A DNA stretch of 64,000 bases from Sphingomonadaceae bacterium (lineage in GTDB: Bacteria > Pseudomonadota > Alphaproteobacteria > Sphingomonadales > Sphingomonadaceae): contig JACKLA010000008.1 in NCBI GenBank assembly GCA_024236155.1, positions 1-64,000 of the forward strand. The letters run 5' to 3'. The stretch's first letter is position 1. Every line of letters starts with the position of its first letter. This document shows positions 8,717-18,309 of this stretch, in pieces. The position numbers were made by a program, and so were the translations under genes. The notes under the pieces are model-generated. The model had not been told where the DNA came from. It ran no database searches and saw only the letters and a list, made by a program, of their open reading frames with translations.

Positions 8717-9565
8717 ATGAACTGGCTAACCCGAGTCCGCAATTCGCTCCCCTTCGGCAACAAGCGCGAGACGCCCGACAATCTGTGGGTCAAGTGCAAG
8801 TCGTGCCAGGAAATGGTCTTCGCCAAGGAGATGGAGGACAACCAGCAGGTCTGCCCGCGTTGCGATCACCACGAACGCATCGGCGCGGATGAGCGGCTGC
8901 GGCAGATCCTCGACATGGGCTACGAGGTGCTCGAACAGCCCGAGGTCCGCGAAGACCCGCTCAAGTTCCGCGACACCAAGAAATACACCGACCGCCTGAA
9001 GGAGGCGCGCGCAAAGAACCCGCATCGCGACGCTTTCACCGTCGGTTCGGGTGAGATCGAGGGGCATCCGGCAGTCGTCGGCGTGCAGGATTTCGGCTTC
9101 ATGGGCGGATCGATGGGCATGGCGGTGGGCACTGCCTTCTGCCAGGGCGCCGAACGCGCGCTGAAGCGCAAATGCGCCTATATCGTGTGCACTGCTGCCG
9201 GGGGCGCGCGCATGCAGGAGGGTATCCTCAGCCTGATGCAGATGCCCAAGGCAACCGTGATGACCCGCCGCCTGCGTGAGGCCGGGCTGCCCTATATCGT
9301 CGTACTGACCGACCCGACCACCGGCGGCGTTACCGCCAGCTATGCCATGCTGGGCGATATCCATATTGCCGAGCCGGGCTGCCTGATCGGCTTTGCCGGG
9401 CAGCGGGTGATCCAGGACACGATCCGCGAGCAGCTGCCCGAAGGCTTCCAGCGTGCCGAGTACCTGCACAAGCACGGCATGGTCGACATGGTTGTCCACC
9501 GCCACGACCTGCGCGAGACGCTGGCCGGGCTGCTGGATTATTTGCAGCCAGCCGAGGCTGCGTGA
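8717..9565 (+). CDS. accD: Acetyl-CoA carboxylase carboxyltransferase beta subunit
   Basis: 282 aa. Transfers the carboxyl group from biotin to acetyl-CoA for fatty acid synthesis, together with AccA. The N-terminal zinc ribbon is present (CKSCQ near residues 27-30 and CPRCD further on). The crotonase-fold core carries GGARMQEGILSLMQMPK and GDIHIAEPGCLIGFAGQRVI. The order trpA-accD-folC is classical for alphaproteobacteria. It is bracketed by two members of the same palindromic repeat family. Confidence 0.97.
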   Translation: MNWLTRVRNSLPFGNKRETPDNLWVKCKSCQEMVFAKEMEDNQQVCPRCDHHERIGADERLRQILDMGYEVLEQPEVREDPLKFRDTKKYTDRLKEARAKNPHRDAFTVGSGEIEGHPAVVGVQDFGFMGGSMGMAVGTAFCQGAERALKRKCAYIVCTAAGGARMQEGILSLMQMPKATVMTRRLREAGLPYIVVLTDPTTGGVTASYAMLGDIHIAEPGCLIGFAGQRVIQDTIREQLPEGFQRAEYLHKHGMVDMVVHRHDLRETLAGLLDYLQPAEAA

Positions 9566-9571
9566 CCCTCC

Positions 9572-9665
9572 CCCCTCCCCTTCAGGGGAGGGGGTCAGGG
9601 GGTGGGGGCGGCAAGCCTCGATACCTGACATGCCCCACCCCAACCCCTCCCCTGAAGGGGAGGGG
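9572..9665. repeat. Nested inverted-repeat element filling the accD-folC gap
   Basis: Left arm 9572-9607 and right arm 9633-9665 are near-perfect reverse complements. Each arm itself contains the palindrome CCCCTCCCCTTCAGGGGAGG plus two more bases, or its complement. The centre is 25 bp. It occupies almost the whole intergenic space. Its last GGGGAGGGG lies about 6 bases before the folC GTG, so the repeat supplies the Shine-Dalgarno sequence of folC. Confidence 0.85.
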
Positions 9666-9671
9666 CTTTGC

Positions 9672-10958
9672 GTGAAAGACTTCGGCACATCCTCCGACCC
9701 GCGCGTCCAGGCGCAGCTTGACCGACTTGCCGCGCTGAGCCTGCCGCAAGGGCGGCTCGGGCTGGAGACGATGCATGCGCTGCTCGCTCGGCTGGGCGAC
9801 CCGCACACGCGGCTGCCGCCGGTGTTCCATGTTGCCGGGACCAACGGCAAGGGTTCGACCTGCGCCTTCCTGCGCGCGATGCTGGAGGCGGATGGCAAGC
9901 GTGTCCACATGACCACCAGCCCGCATCTGGTGCGCTATAACGAGCGTATCCGGCTGGCCGGGAAACTGATCGAAGACGGGCCGCTGGCCGAGCTGCTGGA
10001 GGAAGTGCTCGACGCCGCAGAGGGCCTCAACCCCAGCTTCTTCGAAACCACCATCGCCGCAGCTTTCCTCGCCTTCAGCCGCACCCCTGCCGATGCCTGC
10101 GTGGTCGAAGTCGGTCTAGGCGGACGCTTCGACGCAACCAATGTGCTGGGGCCGGAAGTGCTGGCCGCCTGCGGTATCGCGGCGCTGGGGATCGACCACG
10201 AACGCTTCCTTCTCGCGCCTGAGGACGGCGTGCCGCAAGAACCTGTCGAGCGCATCGCGTTCGAGAAGTCCGGCATCCTCAAGTGCGGCGTGCCTTTCGC
10301 CACGCTCGAATACCCGCCCGCAATCGAAGGAGTAATCTCGGAAAGCGCCTACAAGGCGCAGGCCAAGTGGTTCGACGGCTGGCATGTCGAGGCCCGCGCG
10401 GAAGGGTTCGATTTTATCTCGGAGCGAGGCTCCTGTTCCGGCCTTCCGCTGCCCGCGCTGCCCGGCGCTCACCAGATCGGGAACGCGGGGCTGGCGATAG
10501 CGATGCTGCAGATAGGCGGTTTCGATCCGGGCGAGCAAGGCGTACGCAAGGGCCTGCTGGCGGCAAACTGGCCCGCGCGGCTACAACGCTTGTCCAACGG
10601 GCCGCTGGCGCAAGGCCGCGAAGTCTGGCTCGATGGCGGCCATAACCGTTCGGCAGGCGATGCGCTGGCGGCGCATTTCGCCGGGCGGCGTGTCCATCTC
10701 GTGATCGGTATGATTGAGGGCAAGGACTCACTTGGCCTGCTCGAACCAATGCAGGAAAGCCTCGCCAGCGTTACCGTCGTGCCGATCCCGACCCACGACC
10801 ATCACAGGGTCGAAGCCTTTGGGCCCGGTGCAATAGCTGCACACGATGTTCCCGCTGCGCTGGCAGGTTTCCCAGACGATGATTTGCCAATCCTGATCGC
10901 GGGTTCGCTCTACCTCGCGGGCGAGGTGCTTCGGCTCAACGGGGAGCTTCCCGAGTAG
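9672..10958 (+). CDS. folC: Dihydrofolate synthase / folylpolyglutamate synthase
   Basis: 428 aa from a GTG at 9672 (MKDFGTSSDPRVQAQLDRLA). Adds glutamate to dihydropteroate and folates in an ATP-dependent Mur-ligase-type reaction. The P-loop HVAGTNGKGST is present, with the Mur-ligase segments VVEVGLGGRFDATN and IAFEKSGILK. Its C-terminal domain has WLDGGHN. The 3' end overlaps the convergent AmpG-type gene by 23 bp. An upstream extension of the frame is only the accD region and the repeat element read in another frame. Confidence 0.96.
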   Translation: MKDFGTSSDPRVQAQLDRLAALSLPQGRLGLETMHALLARLGDPHTRLPPVFHVAGTNGKGSTCAFLRAMLEADGKRVHMTTSPHLVRYNERIRLAGKLIEDGPLAELLEEVLDAAEGLNPSFFETTIAAAFLAFSRTPADACVVEVGLGGRFDATNVLGPEVLAACGIAALGIDHERFLLAPEDGVPQEPVERIAFEKSGILKCGVPFATLEYPPAIEGVISESAYKAQAKWFDGWHVEARAEGFDFISERGSCSGLPLPALPGAHQIGNAGLAIAMLQIGGFDPGEQGVRKGLLAANWPARLQRLSNGPLAQGREVWLDGGHNRSAGDALAAHFAGRRVHLVIGMIEGKDSLGLLEPMQESLASVTVVPIPTHDHHRVEAFGPGAIAAHDVPAALAGFPDDDLPILIAGSLYLAGEVLRLNGELPE

Positions 10959-12723
10959 CGGCGACCGGTTCGCCCGCGATTGCTTCTGGCTCCGCCACGA
11001 TAGCCTCCGCCGCATCGGGCGTCACCACGCCCGATTTAAGACCGGCGCGCTTCACCCGCACCCATTCGGCGATGCACAGCGCCACGGCGACGAAGCCGAT
11101 CAGCGTGGTCAGCACGAAGACATCGAAATAGCCTTGCTTCTCGATCATCTCGCCCAGTGCGCTGCGGCCCAGCGTGCCGACCAGCAGGGTGAGCGAGGAC
11201 AGGAGCGCGTATTGCACCGCGCTGTATTTCTTCGACACGATTGAGCTCAGCCACGCGACAAAGGCCGCGCCAGCGATACCGATGGCGAGGTTTTCCCACA
11301 TGATGGTGAAGGTCAGCCGTGGCAGTGCGTCGGAGCCGAACGGAGCCATGAACTCGATCAGCCTTGTGAAGCCGATCGCATCGCTCGCCGCCTGCATACG
11401 CGCACCGCCCACGGCCATATCCGCATATAGCAGGTTCGTCAGCGCAGCGAGCAGCGCGCCGATGGTCAGCGTCGCCATGCGACCGATCACGGTCAGCATA
11501 TATCCGCCCAGTGCCAGCCCGGCGATAATCGCGCCCACCCCGAAGAACTTGGAGGCGAAAGCGACCTCGTCATTGGTGTACTGCAATTCGCCAAGATAGA
11601 ACGGATAGGCGAAGGTCCCCCAGATCGCGTCGCAGATGCGATAGGTCAGCACCAGCGAGAGGATGAGCACCAGCGACCAGCCCATCCGCCCGACGAATTC
11701 GACCAGCGGCATCACCAGCGCGCGATAGAGGTGGTCCAATGCAAAACTACCGCCCGATGCCGGGGCCGCGTCTTCCGTCAGGACATTCTCGCCGCGCTCC
11801 TTCTGCGATGCAAGCCAGCCTGCGACGAGTGAGGGGATGACCACCGTCGCCACAATGATCCACGGCCCCCAGCCGAGCGTGAAATCGGTCGGATTGGGCC
11901 TGTCCTCCGGCGCGAAGGCGAGCGACATGTACATGAAGGTCAGCACCACACCGATCGCGCCCGCCCATAGCAGGCCGACCACTGCCAGCGCCTTCGCCCG
12001 CACATCGGGGAGGATTTCGCCCTTCCTGCGCAGCGAGAGCATCAACTCATCTTCGGCCAGCCCGTCTTCCACATCGCCGGTCTGGCGATCGGGTGCGAAC
12101 AGGCCCGCAATGCCGATCACCAGCAAGATACCGCCCATGATGAGGTAAGTCTGCGGCCAGCCGATGCGTGCGGCGATGATCAGGCCCACCGCACCGCCGA
12201 TCAGCGCGGCGAAGCGATAACCCATCTGGTAGATGGTCGAGAGCATGTCGAGCGTCGCAACCTTGTCTGCCACATCGATGCGCCAGGCGTTGATTGCGAT
12301 GTCCTGTGTCGCGCTGGCCAGCGCGCCGATGCCCGCAAGCAAGCTGAACCAGCCCATATTGCTGTCGGTCGGATTGCTCAGGCTGAGTCCTACAAGGATC
12401 AGGCCGAGCAATATCTGCGCCGGGACCATCCACTGCTTGCGCTTGCCCAGCTTCGCGAAGCCGGGGATATTGACCTTGTCGATCAGCGGCGACCACAGGA
12501 ACTGGAAGGCATAGGCGAGTCCGATCAGCGAGAACACGCCCATCGTCTCCAGCTCGACCTTCGCCTCGGTCAGCCATGCGTAAAGCGTGCCGAGGAACAG
12601 CGAAAGCGGCAGGCCCGAGGCAATGCCGAACAGCAGCATGTAGAACGCCTTGCGGTTACCCAGCGCGCGGACGACCTCGCGAATACCCGGTTTCTTCGTC
12701 TTCACTGCCGCAGTTTCGGCCAT
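10936..12723 (-). CDS. ampG: AmpG-type muropeptide permease (MFS)
   Basis: 595 aa with about 12-14 hydrophobic segments. The N-terminal signature LLFGIASGLPLSLFLGTLYAWL plus the following FLWSPLIDKV is typical of the AmpG / PAT family. Members import anhydromuropeptides for peptidoglycan recycling; some in this order are only AmpG-like. The long C-terminal Ala/Glu-rich tail is not conserved. It is divergent from the Rieske oxygenase gene (72-bp gap) and convergent with folC. The family call is strong; the substrate is inferred. Confidence 0.85.
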   Translation of the reverse strand: MAETAAVKTKKPGIREVVRALGNRKAFYMLLFGIASGLPLSLFLGTLYAWLTEAKVELETMGVFSLIGLAYAFQFLWSPLIDKVNIPGFAKLGKRKQWMVPAQILLGLILVGLSLSNPTDSNMGWFSLLAGIGALASATQDIAINAWRIDVADKVATLDMLSTIYQMGYRFAALIGGAVGLIIAARIGWPQTYLIMGGILLVIGIAGLFAPDRQTGDVEDGLAEDELMLSLRRKGEILPDVRAKALAVVGLLWAGAIGVVLTFMYMSLAFAPEDRPNPTDFTLGWGPWIIVATVVIPSLVAGWLASQKERGENVLTEDAAPASGGSFALDHLYRALVMPLVEFVGRMGWSLVLILSLVLTYRICDAIWGTFAYPFYLGELQYTNDEVAFASKFFGVGAIIAGLALGGYMLTVIGRMATLTIGALLAALTNLLYADMAVGGARMQAASDAIGFTRLIEFMAPFGSDALPRLTFTIMWENLAIGIAGAAFVAWLSSIVSKKYSAVQYALLSSLTLLVGTLGRSALGEMIEKQGYFDVFVLTTLIGFVAVALCIAEWVRVKRAGLKSGVVTPDAAEAIVAEPEAIAGEPVAATREAPR

Positions 12724-12795
12724 GCCCTAGCGTCCTTCCCGTTCGCCCGATTTTGTGGGACATTAGTCGCCGAGAGAGGAAATAGGAAAGCTTCG

Positions 12796-13956
12796 ATGAA
12801 CACCGTCGATACGCATGTCCCCAGATTACAGCCGACCGCAGGGCAGCTGGCACTGGCAGAGGCTTTGGCAAAGGGCGAAACGCGGCCTGCGAACGGCATC
12901 CGCACCGTCCCCGCCTCGGTCTATACCGATCCCGAACACTGGCACCGCGAGAAGGCCGCGCTGTTCGACCGGCTGCCACAGGTTATCTGCCCTTCGGCGC
13001 TGCTGCCCGAACCGGGCATGGCGGTGCCGCATGACGGCACCGGCCGCCCGCTGCTGATCACCCGCGACGGTGAGGGCCAAGCGCATGTCTTCCTCAATGT
13101 CTGCCGCCATCGCGGCACGCGGCTGGTCGAGGGCAATGATGTGTGCAAGGCCAAACGGCTCGTGTGCCCCTATCACGCATGGACTTATTCGGTGGACGGT
13201 CGCCTGCTTGCCCTGCCCCGGCCCGAAACCTTCCCCGGCATGGACAAGGCGGACATGCCGCTGATCGAACTGCCGAGTTGCGAAGCAGGCGGGATGATCT
13301 GGTTCTCCCCCGTCGAAGGCGCCGATTTCTCGCATGCAGAGGCATTGGGGCGCGATTTCGCCGCCTTTGGAACGCCCGACCATTTCATGTTCCGCCGCAA
13401 GACGCATGAGGTTGCGGGCAACTGGAAGCTGATCATGGATGCCTTCCTCGAAAGTTACCACGTCACGCGCCTGCATGCGAAGACCATCGGGCCGTTCTTC
13501 AAGGACGGCGCGACATCGGGCGATATGGTCGGTCCGCACCAGCGCAGCGCGGTCGGGCGGCTGGAGGAAATGGACGGCGTCGACCTGACCGATATGGCCG
13601 CGCTGCGCCGGGTGGTGACATTCGCCTACCAGTTGCTGCCTGCGACCATCGTCATCCCCAGCCCCGACTATATCAATATCATGGTGCTGATGCCGCAAAG
13701 CGAAAGCCGCACGCTGGTGGAAGATTTCATGCTGATCCCCGAAGCCCCCACAACGGACAAGGCGCGCGATCACTGGGAACGCAGCTGGGCGCTGCTCGAT
13801 GGCGGGGTCTTCGCCAGCGAGGATTTCCGCGCGGCGGAACTAGGGCAGCAGGGCCTGTCGACCGGCGCAGTGCCCGAAATCACCCTCGGCACGCTGGAAG
13901 GCGGGATACACAGCTTCCACGAAACGGTCGAGGAAGCGTTGCGTGCGGTGAACTGA
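12796..13956 (+). CDS. Rieske non-haem iron oxygenase, alpha-subunit type
   Basis: 386 aa. The Rieske [2Fe-2S] site is complete: Cys103-x-His105 in NVCRHRG and Cys124-xx-His127 in VCPYHAWTY. The mononuclear iron site follows in NWKLIMDAFLESYHVTRLH (His222, His227, with bridging Asp/Glu region). This is the ring-hydroxylating dioxygenase fold. No beta subunit, ferredoxin or reductase gene is adjacent, so it probably uses shared electron carriers. The substrate could be an aromatic, a quaternary amine or another compound; the sequence does not decide. Strong confidence in family only. Confidence 0.88.
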   Translation: MNTVDTHVPRLQPTAGQLALAEALAKGETRPANGIRTVPASVYTDPEHWHREKAALFDRLPQVICPSALLPEPGMAVPHDGTGRPLLITRDGEGQAHVFLNVCRHRGTRLVEGNDVCKAKRLVCPYHAWTYSVDGRLLALPRPETFPGMDKADMPLIELPSCEAGGMIWFSPVEGADFSHAEALGRDFAAFGTPDHFMFRRKTHEVAGNWKLIMDAFLESYHVTRLHAKTIGPFFKDGATSGDMVGPHQRSAVGRLEEMDGVDLTDMAALRRVVTFAYQLLPATIVIPSPDYINIMVLMPQSESRTLVEDFMLIPEAPTTDKARDHWERSWALLDGGVFASEDFRAAELGQQGLSTGAVPEITLGTLEGGIHSFHETVEEALRAVN

Positions 13957-13973
13957 GCGCCTAACGGGCGGCC

Positions 13974-14789
13974 ATGTCCGCATACGACCCGCTCGACGCC
14001 GAACGGCACAACACTCCGAAAAAGGCGAAGCCTGCGCGCGATCCCTCGCGCCCCGAGGGCGAGCGCATCGCCAAGCTGCTCGCCCGCGCAGGCGTTGCCA
14101 GTCGGCGCGAGGTCGAACGGATGATCGGCGAAGGGCGCGTGGCGATCGATGGCAAGGTGCTCGATACGCCCGCCACCATCATTCCCAATTTGCGCGGCGT
14201 GACGGTGGACGGCAAACCGGTCGGCAAGGCCGATCGCACGCGGCTGTTCGCCTTTCACAAGCCCTCCGGCCTGATCACCGCAGAGAAGGACCCGGCAGGT
14301 CGCCCGACGATCTACACCGCGCTGCGCAATGCGCTGCCCAAGGATGCTGGCCGGGTGATGCCGATCGGGCGGCTCGATTTCAACACCGAGGGGCTGCTGC
14401 TGCTGACCAATGATGGCGGCCTCAAGCGGCAGATGGAACTGCCTGCCAGCGGTATTCCGCGCACCTATCGCGCGCGCGCCTTTGGCGAGATCACGCAGGA
14501 CCAGCTCGAAAGCCTGATCGAAGGGATCGAGATCGACGGCGTGCGCTATGGCCGGATCGATGCCAATATGGAGCGGCGGACCGGCCGCAACCAGTGGATC
14601 GAAATGACCATCACCGAAGGCAAGAACCGCGAAGTGCGCCGCGTGCTCGAACATTTCGGGCTTGAGGTAAACAGGCTGATGCGCACCGCCTATGGCCCGT
14701 TCCAGCTGGCCGACCTGCCGCGTGGGCAGGCAGTCGAAATCCGCAAGGGCGAGCTCGACCGGTTCCGTTCGAGCCTGAAAAACGCATGA
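13974..14789 (+). CDS. rluB: 23S rRNA pseudouridine synthase, RsuA/RluB/RluE family
   Basis: 271 aa. An N-terminal S4 RNA-binding domain (RIAKLLARAGVASRREVERMI, about residues 24-50) is followed by the RsuA-family catalytic domain. The catalytic Asp is in IGRLDFNTEGLLLLTNDG. Position-specific identity (RluB versus RluE or RsuA) is inferred from length and the S4 domain. The Lys-rich N-terminal extension is typical in alphaproteobacteria. It overlaps rsmD by four bases (ATGA), so the two rRNA modification genes are coupled. Confidence 0.88.
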   Translation: MSAYDPLDAERHNTPKKAKPARDPSRPEGERIAKLLARAGVASRREVERMIGEGRVAIDGKVLDTPATIIPNLRGVTVDGKPVGKADRTRLFAFHKPSGLITAEKDPAGRPTIYTALRNALPKDAGRVMPIGRLDFNTEGLLLLTNDGGLKRQMELPASGIPRTYRARAFGEITQDQLESLIEGIEIDGVRYGRIDANMERRTGRNQWIEMTITEGKNREVRRVLEHFGLEVNRLMRTAYGPFQLADLPRGQAVEIRKGELDRFRSSLKNA

Positions 14790-15340
14790 GGATCATCTCT
14801 GGCGAGTGGCGCGGGCGCAAGCTGGTCGCGCCGAAGGGCGACGCGACACGCCCGACCGCCGACCGCACGCGCGAAACGCTGTTTTCGATGCTCACCAGCC
14901 GCCTCGGCAGTTTCGAGGGGTTGAGCGTTGCCGACCTGTTTGCCGGATCGGGCGCGCTGGGGCTGGAGGCGCTGTCTCGCGGCGCGGCAAGCTGCCTGTT
15001 CGTCGAGCAGGAGAAGCCAGCACTCGATGCGATCCGGGCGAATATCGCCGCCCTCGACACGCGCACCCGATGCGATGTGCGCGCCGGGTCGGTCATGGCG
15101 CTCAGCCCGGCAAAACAGCCGCATGACCTGATCCTGCTCGACCCCCCCTATGACACCGGCGCAGGCCAGGTCGCGCTCGATCGCATGCTCCGCCTCGGCT
15201 GGATCGGTGATGCGACATGGATCGCGCTCGAAACTGCTCGCGACGAAACGGTCGAGGTCAAGGGGCTGACCATCGAGGCCGAGCGTCCGGTCGGCAAGGC
15301 CAAGCTCACCCTGCTTCGCCTTGCCGAAGATGCTGGCTGA
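14786..15340 (+). CDS. rsmD: 16S rRNA (guanine966-N2)-methyltransferase
   Basis: 184 aa. The N-terminus MRIISGEWRGRKLVAPKG and RPTADRTRETLFSML are diagnostic of RsmD. The SAM-binding loop is DLFAGSGALGLEALSRG and the catalytic motif is LLDPPYDTG. Acts on the 30S subunit near the P-site. Coupled to the upstream pseudouridine synthase by an ATGA overlap. Confidence 0.95.
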   Translation: MRIISGEWRGRKLVAPKGDATRPTADRTRETLFSMLTSRLGSFEGLSVADLFAGSGALGLEALSRGAASCLFVEQEKPALDAIRANIAALDTRTRCDVRAGSVMALSPAKQPHDLILLDPPYDTGAGQVALDRMLRLGWIGDATWIALETARDETVEVKGLTIEAERPVGKAKLTLLRLAEDAG

Positions 15341-15351
15341 TGCCGACGGGA

Positions 15352-15762
15352 TTATTCCTCGACCGGTGAATCCGGATCGTCACGGTCTGTCTCTGGCGGC
15401 GATGCCGCAGCTGCTGCAGCGTTGCGTTCGAGTGCTTCCCACGAGGCAGCCTGTTCGTCGGCCGTCATTTGCGAGAGGCGCAGCTTGTCCGCATCGCTGA
15501 TCCGCCAGAACAGAGCCTGCCGATAGGGCGGGAGCGACCAGTAGTATTCCTGCGCTTCGACTGGCCAGCTGGCATAGGCCGCCTGCTGTTCCGGTGGCCA
15601 GCTGTCAATCTGCGCCTGCGCCGCCGGATCGATCTGGGCGGGCGAAGGCGGTTCGGCCATCGGCTCATCCATGGGCGGCGGGGCCGGCGCATCCTGTGCC
15701 GTCGAGGGATAGGAGAATGACGCTGCCATCGCAGCGGATACAAGCAGGGAATAGTGACGCAT
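15352..15762 (-). CDS. Small secreted protein of unknown function
   Basis: 136 aa. A signal peptide (MRHYSLLVSAAMAASFSYPSTAQ) is followed by a Pro/Ala-rich linker with repeated PP and PMDEPM. The core is dominated by Trp/Ser/Pro motifs (SWPPEQQAAYASW, YWSLPPYRQALFW), and the tail is acidic. Similar short proteins with spaced W-P-x-E-x-Q motifs occur in related sphingomonads, but I know no function. Convergent with rsmD, only 11 bp apart. Confidence 0.7.
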   Translation of the reverse strand: MRHYSLLVSAAMAASFSYPSTAQDAPAPPPMDEPMAEPPSPAQIDPAAQAQIDSWPPEQQAAYASWPVEAQEYYWSLPPYRQALFWRISDADKLRLSQMTADEQAASWEALERNAAAAAASPPETDRDDPDSPVEE

Positions 15763-16005
15763 GGTGGTTTCCTTCCAGTGTTACCATGCGTGACGAACGC
15801 GACCCGTGCCCTGCTGCCCAAACGGCATCCCCTGCAGGACATTATTGCGCCAACGCCGCAAGGCACGAATGGCTCCCAGGATCGCCACCGCCCGGCGCGC
15901 CGCCGGATCGGACCGTCGAATCCGGTGCACGGAATACGACGGGGTGAAACCGGCGCGAACGCTGTTGCGCTGCCTGCGCGCGTTCCCTACCTGTTCACAC
16001 TGACG

Positions 16006-18309
16006 ATGACCGACTCCCCTGCCCTGCCCGACATGCCTGGCCAGCGTGTCCCTGCCTATGCCGCGCGGCTCAACGCGCCGCAGCAACAGGCGGTGCTGAC
16101 CACCGAGGGCCCGGTGCTGATGCTGGCGGGCGCAGGCACCGGCAAGACCGCCGCGCTGACCGCGCGCCTTGCCCATCTCGTCGCCATGCGGCTGGCGTGG
16201 CCGAGCGAGATCCTGTGCGTCACCTTCACCAACAAGGCCGCGCGCGAGATGCGCCACCGGGTCGGCCAGCATATTGGCGATGCGGTGGAAGGGATGCCGT
16301 GGCTCGGCACCTTCCATTCGATCTGCGCCAAAATGCTGCGCCGCCATGCCGAACTGGTCGGGCTGGAAAGCAATTACACGATCATCGATACCGACGACCA
16401 GCTGCGCCTTCTGAAGCAGCTGATCCAGCAGAACGACCTTGACGAGAAACGCTGGCCCGCTCGCCAACTGGCCGGGCTGATCGACGGGTGGAAGAATCGC
16501 GGGCTCAACCCCGCCGACCTGACTGCCGCCGATAGCGAGACCTATGCCAATGGCCGGGGGCAGCAATTCTATGCGCTGTACCAAGATCGGCTGAAGGCGC
16601 TTAACGCCTGCGATTTCGGCGATCTGCTGCTGCACATGCTCAACATTTTTCGCCAGGATCGCGAGATCCTCGAGCAATATCAGCGCCGCTTCAAATATAT
16701 CCTCGTCGACGAATATCAGGATACCAACGCCGTCCAGTATTTATGGCTGCGGCTGCTGGCTCAAGACCGCAAGAACATCTGCGTGGTGGGGGATGACGAC
16801 CAGTCGATCTATTCATGGCGCGGGGCAGAAGTTGCCAATATCCTGCGGTTTGAAAAGGATTTTCCCGGCGCGACCGTGGTCAAGCTGGAGCAGAATTATC
16901 GCTCCACCCCGCATATCCTCGGCGCTGCGAGCGGGTTGATCCGCGAGAATACCACGCGCCACGACAAGACGCTTTGGACCGAGGCCGATGGCGGCGAGAA
17001 GGTCAAGATCATCGGCGTGTGGGACGCGCCGGAAGAAGCGCGCCGCGTGGGCGAAGCGATCGAGCGGCTGGAGGGGCAAGGCGCAGACCTCAACCAGATC
17101 GCCATCCTCGTGCGTGCGCAATACCAGACGCGCGAATTCGAGGACCGCTTCATCCAGATCGGCATCAATTACCGCATCGTCGGCGGTTTCCGCTTCTACG
17201 AACGCGCCGAAATTCGCGATGCGCTCGCCTATCTGCGCGTCATCGCCCAGCCGCAGGACGATCTTGCGTTCGAGCGCATCTATAACCAGCCCAAGCGCGG
17301 CCTTGGCGCCAAGACGCTGGAGAAGATGCACCAGCACGCGCGCCGCGTCGGCCTGCCGCTCGCTGCCGCATCGCTGCAACTGGCCGATAGCGACGAACTG
17401 CCCGCCCGCGCGGCCAACACTATCGGCGCGCTGATGGGCGATTTCCTCCGCTGGCGCGAGATGGCCGAGGCCGTCACCCCTGCCGAACTGCTGCGCGCGG
17501 TGCTGGAGGAAACCGGCTACAACGCCATGCTGGAGGCGGAAAAGACCGCCGAGGCCAAGGGGCGAATGGAGAACCTGTCCGAACTCGCCCGCGCGATGGA
17601 GGAATACGATACGCTGGGCGATTTCCTCGAACATGTCGCGCTGGTAATGGACAATGACGCCTCGCCCGATGACGAGAAAGTCACCATAATGACCATGCAC
17701 GCGGCGAAGGGGCTGGAATTCGACAATGTCTTCCTGCCCGGATGGGAGGAAGGCGTGTTCCCCAGCCAGCGTGCGCTCGACGAAGGCGGGCTGGCGAGCC
17801 TGGAGGAGGAACGCCGCCTCGCCTATGTCGCAATCACCCGCGCCAAGCGGCACTGCACCGTGCTCCACGCTGCCAACCGCCGCATTTATGGCCAGTGGAC
17901 CAGCTCCATTCCCAGCCGCTTTATCGAGGAGCTACCGGCCGGGCATGTGGATGCCGAGACCACGCTTACCGGCGGGAAAAGCTTGTGGCAGGTAAACTGG
18001 AGCGAGCAGGACGATCCTTTCGCCCACGTCGCCCGCGACCGCCCCGACCGGTCAGGCGCAAGAGGCCCCGGCTGGCAACGCGCCCTCGCCACCGGTTACG
18101 AAAAGAAACCCGCCCGCGTACAGGAAAGCCGCCGCAGCGCCGCCAGCTTCGCCGCCAAACCCCGCGCCGACATCGCCGTGGGCGCGCGCGTGTTCCACGA
18201 CAAGTTCGGTTACGGCGTGGTGACCGATCAGGAAGGCAACAAGCTGGAGATCGAATTCGAGAAAGCGGGGACGAAACGGGTGATCGATAGCTTTGTCAAA
18301 CTCGCGTGA
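16006..18309 (+). CDS. uvrD: ATP-dependent DNA helicase UvrD/PcrA/Rep family
   Basis: 767 aa from the ATG at 16006 (MTDSPALPDMPGQRVPAYAARLNAPQQQAV); the Q-motif NAPQQQAV follows at once. SF1A motifs are in order: GAGTGKTAALTARL (I), LCVTFTNKAAREM (Ia), VDEYQDTNAVQY (II), VGDDDQSIYSWRGAE (III) and KLEQNYRST (IV). TMHAAKGLEFDNVFLPG (V) and YVAITRAKRH (VI) complete the set. The C-terminal Tudor-like patch (GARVFHDKFGYGVVTDQEG) binds RNA polymerase in PcrA/UvrD. Roles are nucleotide excision and mismatch repair and replication restart. The 3' end overlaps the convergent TetR gene by 14 bp. Confidence 0.95.
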   Translation: MTDSPALPDMPGQRVPAYAARLNAPQQQAVLTTEGPVLMLAGAGTGKTAALTARLAHLVAMRLAWPSEILCVTFTNKAAREMRHRVGQHIGDAVEGMPWLGTFHSICAKMLRRHAELVGLESNYTIIDTDDQLRLLKQLIQQNDLDEKRWPARQLAGLIDGWKNRGLNPADLTAADSETYANGRGQQFYALYQDRLKALNACDFGDLLLHMLNIFRQDREILEQYQRRFKYILVDEYQDTNAVQYLWLRLLAQDRKNICVVGDDDQSIYSWRGAEVANILRFEKDFPGATVVKLEQNYRSTPHILGAASGLIRENTTRHDKTLWTEADGGEKVKIIGVWDAPEEARRVGEAIERLEGQGADLNQIAILVRAQYQTREFEDRFIQIGINYRIVGGFRFYERAEIRDALAYLRVIAQPQDDLAFERIYNQPKRGLGAKTLEKMHQHARRVGLPLAAASLQLADSDELPARAANTIGALMGDFLRWREMAEAVTPAELLRAVLEETGYNAMLEAEKTAEAKGRMENLSELARAMEEYDTLGDFLEHVALVMDNDASPDDEKVTIMTMHAAKGLEFDNVFLPGWEEGVFPSQRALDEGGLASLEEERRLAYVAITRAKRHCTVLHAANRRIYGQWTSSIPSRFIEELPAGHVDAETTLTGGKSLWQVNWSEQDDPFAHVARDRPDRSGARGPGWQRALATGYEKKPARVQESRRSAASFAAKPRADIAVGARVFHDKFGYGVVTDQEGNKLEIEFEKAGTKRVIDSFVKLA

